Source: Pezicula radicicola
Taxonomy: Eukaryota > Ascomycota > Leotiomycetes > Helotiales > Dermateaceae
Direction of reading: 5' to 3'
Length of the DNA: 64,000 bases
NCBI GenBank assembly: GCA_003008705.1
Contig: PDUO01000023.1
Coordinates: 163,312 to 227,311, forward strand
Numbering within the stretch: the stretch's first letter is position 1; every line of letters begins with the position of its first letter. The notes below the pieces were generated by a model, which saw only the letters and a list, made by a program, of their open reading frames with translations, did no database searches and had not been told where the DNA came from. This document shows positions 54,434 through 64,000 of this stretch, one piece after another. The translations under genes and the position numbers were made by a program.

Positions 54434-56460
54434 TTACTCATCGTCTTCATTCTCTTCCACAATCTGCTCTCCCATCTCCTCTTCCTCAAAGCTACCAGCG
54501 GGGACCTCATACAGACGAAGAATCTGCTTGTTTGGGTCCTTCACCAACACGTACTTACCTTCCTCACGCTTCAAGCACATATCAGCGATAGTGCGGACGA
54601 TACCCCATCCGTTCGAGAGGGAAAGGTTCATCTGTTGAGCAAAGTCGCGAGGCTTCCAGCCGACAACACCAAGGATGACATGCTTGTCGTTTGTCTTTGG
54701 GTTTGCACGGGAGACAAATCTGCGAACCTGAATTAGCTTTGTTTATCTGGGAAGACGTGTCAGAACATACCCGAGCTTCATAACATCGGCCTTGGCCATG
54801 ATACTCTGAACGGTCCATCGAGCGAGCTTGCAAGAGTTGTTCTTCATCTCGGTAGCAACTACAGCACCACGCTGGCTGACTAGCTTCGTTCTCCAATCAA
54901 GAGCTCCCCCACTTCCTTGGGCCTTGTGGTCGAATTCGTTTAGTGCTTTGACAGTGATGTACTGGTCCTCGCCACTGATGGCATTCTTTTGCACAGCATC
55001 GAGCTCAGTACGGACAATAAGATGGACTGGATCTTCGTCATTGAGTGAGAGATCGAAACGGCGATATTTGTACGCTTTTGAAGCTGCTGGCTCGGTCTCC
55101 TCTGAAGGGTTGTAGAAGGGGTTCTCGTGAGCCATCTCAACTTTTTGACTATCCACATTGTTAGCATTCATCAATCTATATGCTTGGGTGAGGTTAAGAT
55201 ATTGTGGAGTAATAAGACATGCTTCGGGTGCAAGGCATATCTTACGGACCCTCTATCCTACCTCCCACAAGCGCATCTAGGAAGTTGTACCTGTCATTCT
55301 CAAGCATGGTTTGGTTGGCGAAGTTGTGGTTAATGTAGGTTGCTTCCTCTGCAAGAGCGGAAGGTTGGTTGATCGCATCCTTGCTTCCTTCTGATGCATC
55401 CATAGGTGCATCTGCTGCGTTCTCATTGACAGTGACCATATCGAGAGTGGCATTATCTCTCTTGTCAAGGAAGACCTTGTTTCCTTGTCGGACAATAACA
55501 ATATCCCAAGGGTAGACTGATCGAGGAGAGCACATCAGCATGGAAAGAATGCTGTCTGTGGCAAAGATGGTGGCCTCATCCTTTTCGGCAAGTTCTTGAA
55601 TGACTGGATCGGAGGAGGTAGTGACGTTGTACGCGGCACGGTCTACAACATTCAGCTTCCGCTCAGCGCTCTTAACAGGAGCTTTATCGAATGCACGGTC
55701 GTAGTAGTATAGGAAACCGTAACTATCAATATCCTCTCCGTCGTCGGTGTCTAAGTTCAGCTTAGCCAGGCGGTTAAAATCAATCTCCTCCAGCATCTTC
55801 CAGTCAGGCTTGATGTTGACAGAAGCATCACGGTTGCGCTGTGGCTTGTCGTAGTCCTTCCAGCCGAATCGTCGTCCACCTCGCGCACCACCACGTCCTC
55901 CACGGCTGTCGTAGTTGTTGTAACCCTGCTGACCTCCACGTCCTCCAACCCTCTGGAACTGCCCACGTCCACGGCCTCTCGAGTCGAAACCTCGGCCAGC
56001 CTGTGCTCCACGGCCTCTGAAAGCGCCTCCACGTCCGAAACGGGTCTTGACTGAGTCGCGAGTATTGCTGACAACGGAGAAAGATGACTCGTCTTCAGCA
56101 ACTTGAACAGCGAAAAGAGAAGAAGTACCAGCACCGTAAACTTGCTGATCTGTTCGTTTTGAAAAATTAGCAATTGCTCGCCACTCAATAGGAATTCTAA
56201 GTATCGGGAAATAAATGGCATATAGATAAAAGGCATAAGATCAGACCTCTGTAGTTGCGGTTGTATTGTTGCCTACCGCCTCTACCATCTCTTCCATCCT
56301 TGCCCTCTGTGGTCCAGTCTGCCATGCGACCCAGCTTGTCGCCTTTCGAGTATGGAGCGTATGGAACACCATTTAATGTGGTCTCGGTGGATGTTGGAGG
56401 TCCCCATCCATCCTCTGAGGGGAGGGCCGCAATGATATCGGAGATAGAAATTGGCGCCAT
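54434..56460 (-). CDS. eukaryotic translation initiation factor 3 subunit D
   Basis: Exons on the minus strand are 56460-56247, 56149-55246, 55175-54771 and 54719-54434, giving 602 aa. The N-terminus starts [20 protein letters not shown] (the usual xxPxxxDNPxGWGP-type start). The RGG-rich segment at about 100-165 binds RNA. The cap-binding domain follows from [20 protein letters not shown] through [20 protein letters not shown] and NPFYNPSEE. The C-terminal part is [40 protein letters not shown] and an acidic tail ending NEDDE, all highly conserved in eIF3d. It is part of the eIF3 complex on the 40S subunit and can bind the cap of selected mRNAs. Splice choices were tested by frame, e.g. KLG joined to FVSRANPK. 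Start was taken at the conserved Met, not the upstream in-frame one. Essential housekeeping gene. Confidence 0.95.
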
Positions 56461-57069
56461 GATTAAGAACTGTGTTGTTGATCTGGCGATAGTGTTGTTT
56501 GGGTTTGGGGCAATCAGGGCAACAATCTTCAACCTCGACGTCGCAAATATTCGCGATTGTGGAAAGATCGTTCTTAGTGGGGCTGCCAAGATTTCAGCAA
56601 CACGTGAACCGGGCGGATGGCGGGGCGGAGGGCGGAGAGGGGGGTTGATCGACTTATTATTCTCTGACTTATGCTACAAGACCAATTTCAATTTATCTTT
56701 CTACCAAAGACTGTTCATAGCTACAATGAAAGAAGAGAGTGAATAACTGCAGTAAACTCAACTCAGGCCCTTTAATTACCAACTTAAATACTGTCGAAAC
56801 TCGTCAACTCATCTCATGGTCACTAGACTCAAAAAGCTATTGAAATATGTAGTTCACAACGACATATGAACAGACATCTCTATCCTAGAGGCGAAGCAAC
56901 CTACGTTTAAGAAGTTCTCACTTGTTCCTCAAGGTTCAAAATACCTGTATTTTCATAAGTGGTCAGACTTGTCCTAAGAAACAAATACAACAACCAGCCA
57001 CTTGCAGAACGGCCCTGGAAGCCCTCTGAACCCAAGCTCCGACATCCTTACGCTTATGAAATAGGCCAC
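56461..57069. other. intergenic (eIF3d promoter)
   Basis: Promoter of eIF3d, with a GC-rich purine stretch (about 56605-56645). No gene seen. Confidence 0.5.
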
Positions 57070-57657
57070 TTACTCTTCGAACACTCTATCCTTACTATTC
57101 TTCCGTCCACCCACCTGATCATCTCTCTTCCCACCAGATGCAACACAGAGCACAATAAGCCCGATTAAAAAGATCCCGAGAGAAAACAACCCCAAAATCT
57201 GCACTAGCCAGATAAGCCTCCTCCTCCTTTCTCTCATTGTCCGAGACTTAGATAAACAAGCTTCGACGTCCTGCTCTAGTAACCCCTGGCCAGGTGAAGA
57301 CTCCTCCTCAATATCAAAAAACTTCATGCCTAAACTCTTAGATGGTCTCCGATCAAAGTGAGAAGGCTGGGATGTGGGTGACATTGGTGGCGATAAATCT
57401 TTCGTTGTCGAGTGAGTTGACTCTTTGGAAGACTTCCATATGGGCTTTGAGTTTCTCCACCATGTGACCGCTGGGATGAAGTTGGTTTTTGGAGAGAGTT
57501 GGGAGAGAGGTGCGAATGGGTTGTAAGGTGTGGGACTGTTGAGCGATGATGACATTGGGGATGGAAGGTTAAGATACGGTGTCAAAGATGGTCGATGGGT
57601 GGTGGTGCGGTCGTAAGGGGAGGTGTCGATTGAAAGGCGGTAGGCTCCGGGTGGCAT
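57070..57657 (-). CDS. hypothetical single-pass membrane protein
   Basis: Single exon of 195 aa with no family recognised. The N-terminal 130 residues are Ser/Pro/Thr-rich and likely disordered and cytosolic, with many SP motifs (LPSPMSSSLNSP, LSPPMSPTS) that look like proline-directed kinase sites. A basic cluster RERRRR precedes one hydrophobic helix, LIWLVQILGLFSLGIFLIGL plus IVLCVASGG. The short C-terminus is charged. The positive-inside rule puts the N-terminus in the cytosol. The start MPPGAYRLSIDTSPYDR is conserved-looking in style and lies close to a possible promoter. Coding status is supported by codon use and the transmembrane layout. Confidence 0.65.
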   Translation of the reverse strand: MPPGAYRLSIDTSPYDRTTTHRPSLTPYLNLPSPMSSSLNSPTPYNPFAPLSQLSPKTNFIPAVTWWRNSKPIWKSSKESTHSTTKDLSPPMSPTSQPSHFDRRPSKSLGMKFFDIEEESSPGQGLLEQDVEACLSKSRTMRERRRRLIWLVQILGLFSLGIFLIGLIVLCVASGGKRDDQVGGRKNSKDRVFEE

Positions 57658-58129
57658 TTTAAGGTTGTGGGCTTTGGGATAGTGAATGGCACGACTGGGT
57701 ATTTAATATGGTCTTTGAATCTTCGAATTACGTGAACCAGCTCAGCATCTGGGGTACTCAAGGTGTTTGATCGAAGACCCAAGGTCTTGTCACAGAGGGG
57801 CAAAACAAAGACTTGACTTCGGCCAGTATACATTTGAGAAGGTGTTGACGTTTAGGATTTGAATCACTAACATATGCGATTGAAGCGTAGCTTTGAATCC
57901 TTTGTTCATTTAGTAATAGTTCTCAGGATGGGGTGAGCCAACTGATTTGGGGTATCAATAGGAGGCCGAGAGAAGAACAAAGGCGATTCTTTTGCTCAAG
58001 CATAGGAAGCGTAGTTGTATAACGCTGACTTTACTACTGTGATCCTAGGATATCTTCGTGGGAAACTGCGAATAAAATCGACGACGGTATCATCATCTTC
58101 ATGGATTCATGACTAGGATCGATTTTGAC
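57658..58129. other. intergenic
   Basis: Promoter of the membrane-protein gene and 3' region of the acyltransferase (both minus). No further gene seen. Confidence 0.45.
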
Positions 58130-59097
58130 TTATGCCGGATCCCTAGCCCATTCCTCCCTCTTACTCTCGAGATATTGCCCCTTTTCAACCCACCTAGTTT
58201 CCAACCACTTCGCCAATTCATCATCTGTCTCTGGTAAATCGACAAGTGCGAATCGCTGTACATGGACGTGGAATCTATATCCCTTGCTCCCGCTCAAGCT
58301 AGGCAGACTCAAAGAATCCCATATGGTAGGTGCTTCGAGGAATTTATTTTTGTGCGAATAAGCAATTGTCATATCGTAAACCGCTCTGACTTGTTTTGCC
58401 TTGCGCAGATGTTGGACAGTCGTAATGAAACCCTTTGAGCGTGGGTAGAGAAGGTGTTGGGGGAGGGGTCGCGAGTTCTCTTTGCACCAGATTTTCGTTT
58501 CTTCGGCTTTCTTGGGTGTGTATCGGGTTGCTTCGCTGAAAGAAATAAGCCCTTGGTATTAATTAGCATACACTATAGAATAACGGGTACCTTGGCCATC
58601 TTACAAGTAGGCCATTTTCTCTCGGTAACCCCAGCAAACACACGATCCAACTCCTTCTTATCCTTTGTCCACTTTCGACTGACCATTGGCATTCCCATGG
58701 CCCAAATTCCCCAGCCTAACAAGGGCACCCATCGCAATTCAATCTTTGCAAACCATCTGCATCTGCCTAGCATACCCGCCTTGATCGCAAGGGCCTGAAT
58801 CATGTAGAAATCCGTCCAGGAGACATGATTGGAAATGACAATGGCACTCTCGCCCGCGGGTAATTGATCGCCTGAGGAAGTTATCTTAGCACCATTGAAG
58901 ATCTCAAAGATTTGCTGGATCCACCACCAGTTGCTTGCTGCAACGAGCGAAGAGAGATCATAGACGATGTCAGGAGCAAAGTAGCTGATTGGCAGCATGG
59001 CATTCAGGATCAAATCCATCAAGAGTAGATGGAGGGCCCATGGTAGCACAATGAGTACGCCGCGAATGTTTGTGAAGATATTTCCGTCCTGAGCCAT
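58130..59097 (-). CDS. 1-acylglycerol-3-phosphate O-acyltransferase family (PlsC-type)
   Basis: Exons on the minus strand are 59097-58605 and 58551-58130 (53-nt intron), giving 304 aa. The N-terminus has hydrophobic helices (GVLIVLPWALHLLLMDLIL). Catalytic motif I is SNHVSWTDFYMIQ (NHxSxxD form). Motif II is FAKIELRWVPLLGWG. Motif III is LISFSEATRYTPKK, a variant of FPEGTR with Ser-Glu-Ala-Thr-Arg formed across the intron. The C-terminal acyl-binding part is VRAVYDMTIAY. It would transfer acyl chains onto lysophosphatidate or a related lysophospholipid in ER or lipid-droplet membranes, like yeast Cst26/Psi1-type proteins. Intact, normal length for this branch. Confidence 0.87.
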
Positions 59098-60883
59098 TTT
59101 GCAGTCAATTCTGCGTCCTCTCGTACTGTCCTGGAGAAGAGGAGAAGACGAAGAGACGTCGCTGGAGAAGTTAATTCGTAGAAGCGGTCAATGTGGAGAG
59201 GCCCAAACAAGCCTCTTCTCACGATGCTGGTTAGTGGAGGTTGTGACATGTAAGCGTGGATAACTGGATTACAGGGCCCTTGCGACGCTACAAAACCCCA
59301 ATAATTGATTATTGACCTTGATTTCTGAAATCTGCTCAGCTTCCCCCCCACCAGAACGGGCAGCTGCTTCAGGTTCATCGGTCTTTTGGAGCAGGGAACG
59401 AAACGAAATACGAAACGAGTTCGGGGTCGTTGATGAGGCTGACATGGTGCCCACTGTGTACAGTACAGTACAGTACAGTACAAGTACGAAACCACTTGAA
59501 ATATATCTACTTATGCCTGTGCAAATCTGTCGAAATCCTCGGTCCAAAGTTAATAAGAAGCTCTTTCAGAATTCAATTGCAATCTATCATGGCGTCTCAA
59601 TCGTACGATTACCCGCCTATTGGAGCATTTAGAGTTGAATAGTGAAGAAAGATAGCCTCGTGAATCGTGCTTCTTTCTGTATTATTGACAGGCGTGGGGT
59701 GATAAGAATACGAGAGGGACTCGTCGTACCTTTCCCTTTCGTGCAAAAGGTCAGGAACGGAATGCACATTGCCGTGATCGATTGCGGCTCTGTGATGGCC
59801 CCATCTCTCTTCCAGGTTGTTTGTCTGCCAGGGCACAATAAACTTCAGGGCTTGGTTGGGGGTGGGTGGTTGGCCGTTAGGAAATCGAGGGCAGGGCAGC
59901 GAATCTGGAAAGGCCTTGGGGTCCACTACTGACGAAAAGAGATGTTGGAGGAGGCCTTGAAACGTCATGATCTACGATGTAATGCTGCAATGGTCGGGGA
60001 ACGAAATGAGTACGGAGTAACAACAGCTGTGACAGCTTCATATGACTTTAAAAGTCCCAACAGGCACAAGCCAGATTCTTGCTTAGCACACTTAGTAGCT
60101 TCATACACACTTCGCATCTGACCGTCCCCCCCGGCTCGACTTGCACTGCCCAGCTGCTGACCATTGAAGCCCAATTATTGTTTGCTTTTTCCCACATCGC
60201 TTCTGCATTCCTACACATCTTCTTCCAACGCCCTCCCGACTACTGCAAAGTAAGGGGATACTGATTGTCGTTCGTTTGACCGAGCCCCAAATCCAGCGTC
60301 TGGGAACTGCACGTTTGATTTGCTGCAAGTCATCGGCTGAAAAGCCTCCACGCCATTACAGCCATCCATCCTCTCCCAATTCTGAACGACTTCCCTTCTT
60401 CCCCCAACCCCATCATCCATTGATCCCAACCCTTCACATATATCCATTCATTTCTTGCGCCCAATTCTCAGAGGCCCAGAGGTCCAGAGAGGTCCAGATT
60501 GAGTTACGGTCCCACGATTGCCGACTCCAGCTAGCCCCAGCTCGATCAACTCGTCCCCCGCAACCATCAGAGCACCCTTGTGGCAATCAAGAAGGATCGA
60601 CCGTGCCAGCCCGTACTCCGTTCTGTCGCCTTCGAGCAATTCCAAATACTCAGACGGCGCTCCCCCCCACCGACCACTCATCCTATCAATAAATCATCCA
60701 ACGTCAGGGCTATCTATCATTGGCCTATCCTATCATATACTTTATCATCAAGTAAGTTATGCAGAAAATGCAGGTCCCTCATCTAGTTCACATACAAGAA
60801 GCCATTCAAGTCCTGCCAGCGGTGTGATCGTGCCCCCCCATCACATCAATCCCCAGACGCTTAGACAACGAACAACTTCAGTA
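59098..60883. other. intergenic and bZIP 5' region
   Basis: 1.8 kb with many short overlapping ORFs on both strands but no domain. A GTACA pentamer tandem repeat lies at 59458-59480. From about 60100 on, CT-rich leader-like sequence precedes the bZIP gene; the bZIP frame is open upstream to 60518, so a longer N-terminus is possible. Confidence 0.45.
59458..59480. repeat. GTACA pentamer microsatellite
   Basis: Four to five perfect tandem copies of gtaca. Confidence 0.8.
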
Positions 60884-62343
60884 ATGGACATGGCTAATGC
60901 GGATCGAGCAGAAGTCTTTTACGCTTCGCCTGTGTCGCACACCGGCTCGAGCACGGCTTCATCGCCATACCATCGTGCCGCAATGGCGTCGTTATCCCCA
61001 GTCGAACAGTACACGAACAAGTCGGGAAGTGGATATGGCAGTGGCCAGTCGGATAATGATGCTTCGAGGAGTCCACTCTCAATGAGTCTGGGTTTCCTCA
61101 AAACCCTCACCGAGAAAAAAACAACCAGAGGTAGCAGATCCTGTTCTTCAAGCCACCAATAATAGGTTCTAATCCTTGTGTATAGTCGATGGACAACCGC
61201 CAAAGAAGAGAGGACCGAAGCCAGATGCAAAACCTGCTTTGACAAGGAGGCAGGAACTCAATCGTCAGGCACAACGGTAAGAGACATCCCCACAATACTC
61301 GGGGTAATGATTCTGACAATGCCTACCAGTACCCATCGTGAACGGAAAGAACAATATATCAAAGCCCTCGAGGAAGAAGTCTTGAGACTCAAGGAAAATT
61401 TCAGCAGAGTAGACCAAGACAAGGAGACGTTAGCGGACGAAAACAGACAGCTGAAGGCCTTGCTCGCTCAACATGGCATTCCTTGGACAGGGACGGGCGG
61501 CGTTGATGAATACCATACTACTCAACGCAATGGAAGCACAGCCTATGCCTCGAGTGGGAGCATATCAGGCTCCTACGGACCAGGCTCAGCAGGTTTCACA
61601 CCTCCGCCACAAGGCCCTGTTTACTCGAGCGTCGAGGGTGGGCGCAACGTAGCCCAACGATTCCAACCAGGGATTGATTATGATCAGGCAGGGATAGACT
61701 TCGTCTTAACGTGCGGCCCCAACTCCAACTCCCACAATAATCAACGTGGCGACGGGTCTCGAGCCTATGTGTCGCCTCCCCCGCAGTAGAGATCACTAAC
61801 GAGGAATTGCGGCATATAGGCTCGAAAGACCATGTATGGACCACATGCAATTCCTCGTCGAACGTGCTTCGGAGCCCGAAGGCGAGCCTTGCGGACATGC
61901 TCTGATGGCGACCTGTCCTCCGAACGCCAACACCTTTATGAATGAGCCCGACCCTGACATTCCATTTGGGCATACATATCATGGGTGCGCACCCGACGCA
62001 CACGGCCAGACGGCCAAGACTTGGGATCTATCAAAAAGCGCCCTCGCCAATCTACTAGATTTAACGAAGAGTTTGAATCTTGATGGGGAGATTACGCCAG
62101 TTATGGCCTGGGGAATGATTCTCGGTCAGGAGAGATTTTGCGAGTTGACTGTGGCGGACTTCCGAAAGATCTGTGATGATCTTAAGGGAAAAGTCAGGTG
62201 TTATGGGTAAGTTATTTCCATCAATATTTATCTGATGATTGGCTGCTGACAACATTAGTTTCGGCGCTGTCCTCGAGGAGTTTGAGGTTCGTGACGCTAT
62301 TGAGAGCGTCTTTTTCACCAAGCAGGAAGTCATGAGCTTTTAG
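60884..62343 (+). CDS. bZIP transcription factor
   Basis: Exons 60884-61130, 61186-61276, 61330-61710, 61820-62206 and 62259-62343 join to 396 aa. The basic region is assembled across two introns: PPKKRGPKPDAKPALTRRQE, then LNRQAQRTHRERKEQYIKAL. Its NRQAQRTHRER core is of the Yap/AP-1-like fungal type. A leucine-zipper heptad follows (LEEEVLRLKENFSRV, then DENRQLKALLAQHGI). The Ser/Gly-rich middle is low-complexity. The C-terminal domain reads LERPCMDHMQFLVERASEPE, GHALMATCPP, then SALANLLDLTKSLNLDGEIT and an E-rich end, conserved in this family of fungal bZIPs. Intron 3 has an unusual GTGCGG donor. Nuclear regulator; target unknown. The start MDMANADRAEVFY was chosen as the first Met with coding-like context. 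Confidence 0.85.
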
Positions 62344-63342
62344 ATTATTTTTATATACCACTGTCAGATTTAGTGTTTAGGGTAATTACCAGTTCGGCAT
62401 TGGGAAGGAAAGGAAAGGAAAGGAACGAGAAAAGAGTATACGATATCCTACGTGTTTTGTGATTGAAAGCATTGCTTGGCTTGTGGTTTGTGGTTTCTCT
62501 GGCGTACAAATACAACTTAACGAAGCAATGATCATTTAGTCTTGGGTTTTGAATATGTGCCATATAATGGGACCTTGGGCACGGCGATCTTGGATTTTGA
62601 AACCTTTTAGGGCTGAGAGATGTTTAATTGAGAAATATGCACTAGGAATGATAGCCTTTGTGATTCTCGTTATTGGTTCATTGTAAATATTTGTCTTTAT
62701 GAATCCTTTGGAGTATCCTCTACCACTGCGTCTCATTTTGTGGCTAAGTTGCTAGGTGAAGACCTTTCTAACGAGTAGCTCCAAGGTACTCTTTAGATAC
62801 AGCACGAGTACGCTACATGAATAACTGAATAGAACGAAAACCCTGCACTCTATTGAACTAGTATATATATTTATATATATATATAAGTCTTACATCAAAA
62901 CCTTCTCAATACTAAATAAGACCAAGACAAGCTAGAGCGAGAAGAACGTCACCTAACCACAACGACACACCTTTTTTGGTTTTGGTTTCGATTAATTTCA
63001 CTTACTCGCTCACTCACTCATTCACTCATCCGTTCATTCATTCGAACAACAAATAGCAAAATATCAAAAAATTATTTCATTTCATTCAAGTTTCAAGCCC
63101 CATATGTACGCCCACCGCATCAATAATCTAGTTTTACAAATAAACGCACAACGCCAGTCCGTGTATATATATATGTATTGCACTGTACTCCTTTCGTGGC
63201 ATTCATCTTATACACATTAATTTCTCATTCTTATTTTCTGCAAACTTTTTCTTCAACAAAAAAAAATCATCGCTTTCTAGGTGCTGCTTTGGCGCTTGGG
63301 TGCCCAAGTTTCAAATCGTTGGCTCGTATCTAGCAAGTCCTC
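62344..63342. other. convergent intergenic region
   Basis: 3' flanks of the bZIP gene (+) and the repeat protein (-). A (TA)n run is at about 62863-62885 and an aaagg repeat at 62408-62424. No gene seen. Confidence 0.5.
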
Positions 63343-64000
63343 TTACATGCTGAGGAGGTTATCTCGTTGTTGTTGGGGTGTTGGACCAGGACCTCCGAGG
63401 CCTCCTCGTTGTGATGGAGGTCCCCTTTGCTGAGGTAGATATTGCATTTGCTGTTGCTGTGGTGGTGGACCTCTTCCTCCTCCTTGTCGTGATGACGGGC
63501 GTTGGTCCTGAGCGAATGGAGGTGGAGCACCGTAGCCTTGACCTTGTGGAGGGTACTGTTGTGGGGGTCCTCGTCCACCACCTTGTTGAGATGAAGGCCG
63601 CTGATCCTGTGCAAATGGCGGTGGTCCTCCATATCCTGGTCCTGGTGGTCCGCCCCTTCCACCTTGCCTCGAATTTGGACGTTGTTCCTGTGCGAATGGT
63701 GGTGGACCTCCGTATCCTGGTCCCAGTGGTGGGCGACCGCCTCCTCCTTGCCTTGAACCAGGACGTTGTTCCTGTGCAAACGGAGGAGGACCAAAGCCTT
63801 GACCTTGAGGAGGTGGACTTCTTGGGGATCGTCCTCCAGATCCACCAGCTTGTCCATACCCACCTCTGCCATTTGGGGGACTTCCTCGGTTTGGCGGTGG
63901 CCCACCTCTACCACCTTGGCGAGAATTAGGACGTTGATCTTGGGCGAATGGGGGAGGCCCACCAAAGCCTTGTTGCAATGGTCCGCCTCTTCCCCCATTT
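63343..64000 (-). CDS. Gly/Pro/Gln-rich tandem-repeat protein, C-terminal part (partial)
   Basis: Open minus-strand frame entering from beyond the right edge and ending at TAA 63345-63343; at least 215 aa are visible. It is built from five imperfect units with core PPPFAQ(D/E)QRP(N/G/S)S(R/Q)QGG separated by Gly/Pro spacers, and ends GPTPQQQRDNLLSM. No folded domain is visible in this part, so the identity depends on sequence outside the window. Such tails are disordered and often bind RNA or SH3/WW partners. Both other strands look open too because of the repeat; the Pro/Gly frame is preferred because its units are conserved at the protein level. Confidence 0.6.
   Translation of the reverse strand, partial: NGGRGGPLQQGFGGPPPFAQDQRPNSRQGGRGGPPPNRGSPPNGRGGYGQAGGSGGRSPRSPPPQGQGFGPPPFAQEQRPGSRQGGGGRPPLGPGYGGPPPFAQEQRPNSRQGGRGGPPGPGYGGPPPFAQDQRPSSQQGGGRGPPQQYPPQGQGYGAPPPFAQDQRPSSRQGGGRGPPPQQQQMQYLPQQRGPPSQRGGLGGPGPTPQQQRDNLLSM
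63480..63980. repeat. degenerate coding tandem repeat (FAQDQRP units)
   Basis: Five units of about 80-130 bases, each with the core coding FAQ(D/E)QRP, at about 63500, 63600, 63680, 63760 and 63930. Confidence 0.7.

Noticed and set aside
60518..60883. N-terminal extension of the bZIP protein
   Set aside because: In frame but Ser/Pro-rich leader-like sequence; the Met at 60884 has better context. Cannot be excluded without RNA data.
63378..63929. 183-aa plus-strand ORF
   Set aside because: Antisense shadow of the Gly/Pro repeat gene; no stops only because of repeat composition.

Overview
The window is nuclear DNA of a filamentous ascomycete (Pezizomycotina). Genes carry many short GT-AG introns, mostly 50-100 nt. 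A single dispersed 5S rRNA gene is present, and several families are typical of these fungi: HET domain, DUF6604, CorA-like, fungal P450 and Gal80-like. The protein style suggests Leotiomycetes, but that is inference only.

Layout. 0-3 kb: tandem pair of lineage-restricted acidic-tail proteins. 3-6.4 kb: a small membrane protein (weak) and a four-exon O-methyltransferase. 6.4-16.2 kb: gene-poor, with a 15-bp minisatellite broken by Ns, a decayed gene, an initiator tRNA-Met, a CorA-like pseudogene with two CAG-to-TAG stops, a small ORF and a 5S rRNA gene. 16.2-31 kb: conserved block with P450, Gal80-like oxidoreductase, LIM-RhoGAP, a two-domain E2 enzyme and the sterol C4-decarboxylase ERG26. 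31-39 kb: accessory block with a HET protein, a DUF6604 protein and the remnant of a second DUF6604 copy. 39-46 kb: co-oriented sugar-catabolism genes (polyol dehydrogenase, sugar transporter, class II aldolase with a 1-nt frameshift), then a convergent D-cysteine desulfhydrase/ACC-deaminase-family gene. 47.7-53.5 kb: an ankyrin-repeat protein with a STAND-like N-terminus, and a secreted S33 peptidase broken by one stop. 53.9-64 kb: tRNA-Ile(UAU), eIF3d, a single-pass membrane protein, an acyltransferase, a bZIP factor and the C-terminal end of a Gly/Pro/Gln repeat protein.

The most striking observation is tRNA-Ile(UAU) at 53935-54107. It has the usual intron after position 37. It also has a 69-nt insertion in the variable loop carrying a GTACGT donor, a CTAAT branch-like site and a TAG acceptor, which is the signature of a spliceosomal intron inside a Pol III gene. 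Second-tier observations are the accessory immune/allorecognition-type genes (HET, DUF6604, ankyrin with near-identical repeats), the C-to-T style pseudogenes and the double-UBC protein.

Exon boundaries were worked out by hand from splice signals and frame continuity. Every multi-exon model listed as CDS sums to a multiple of three.
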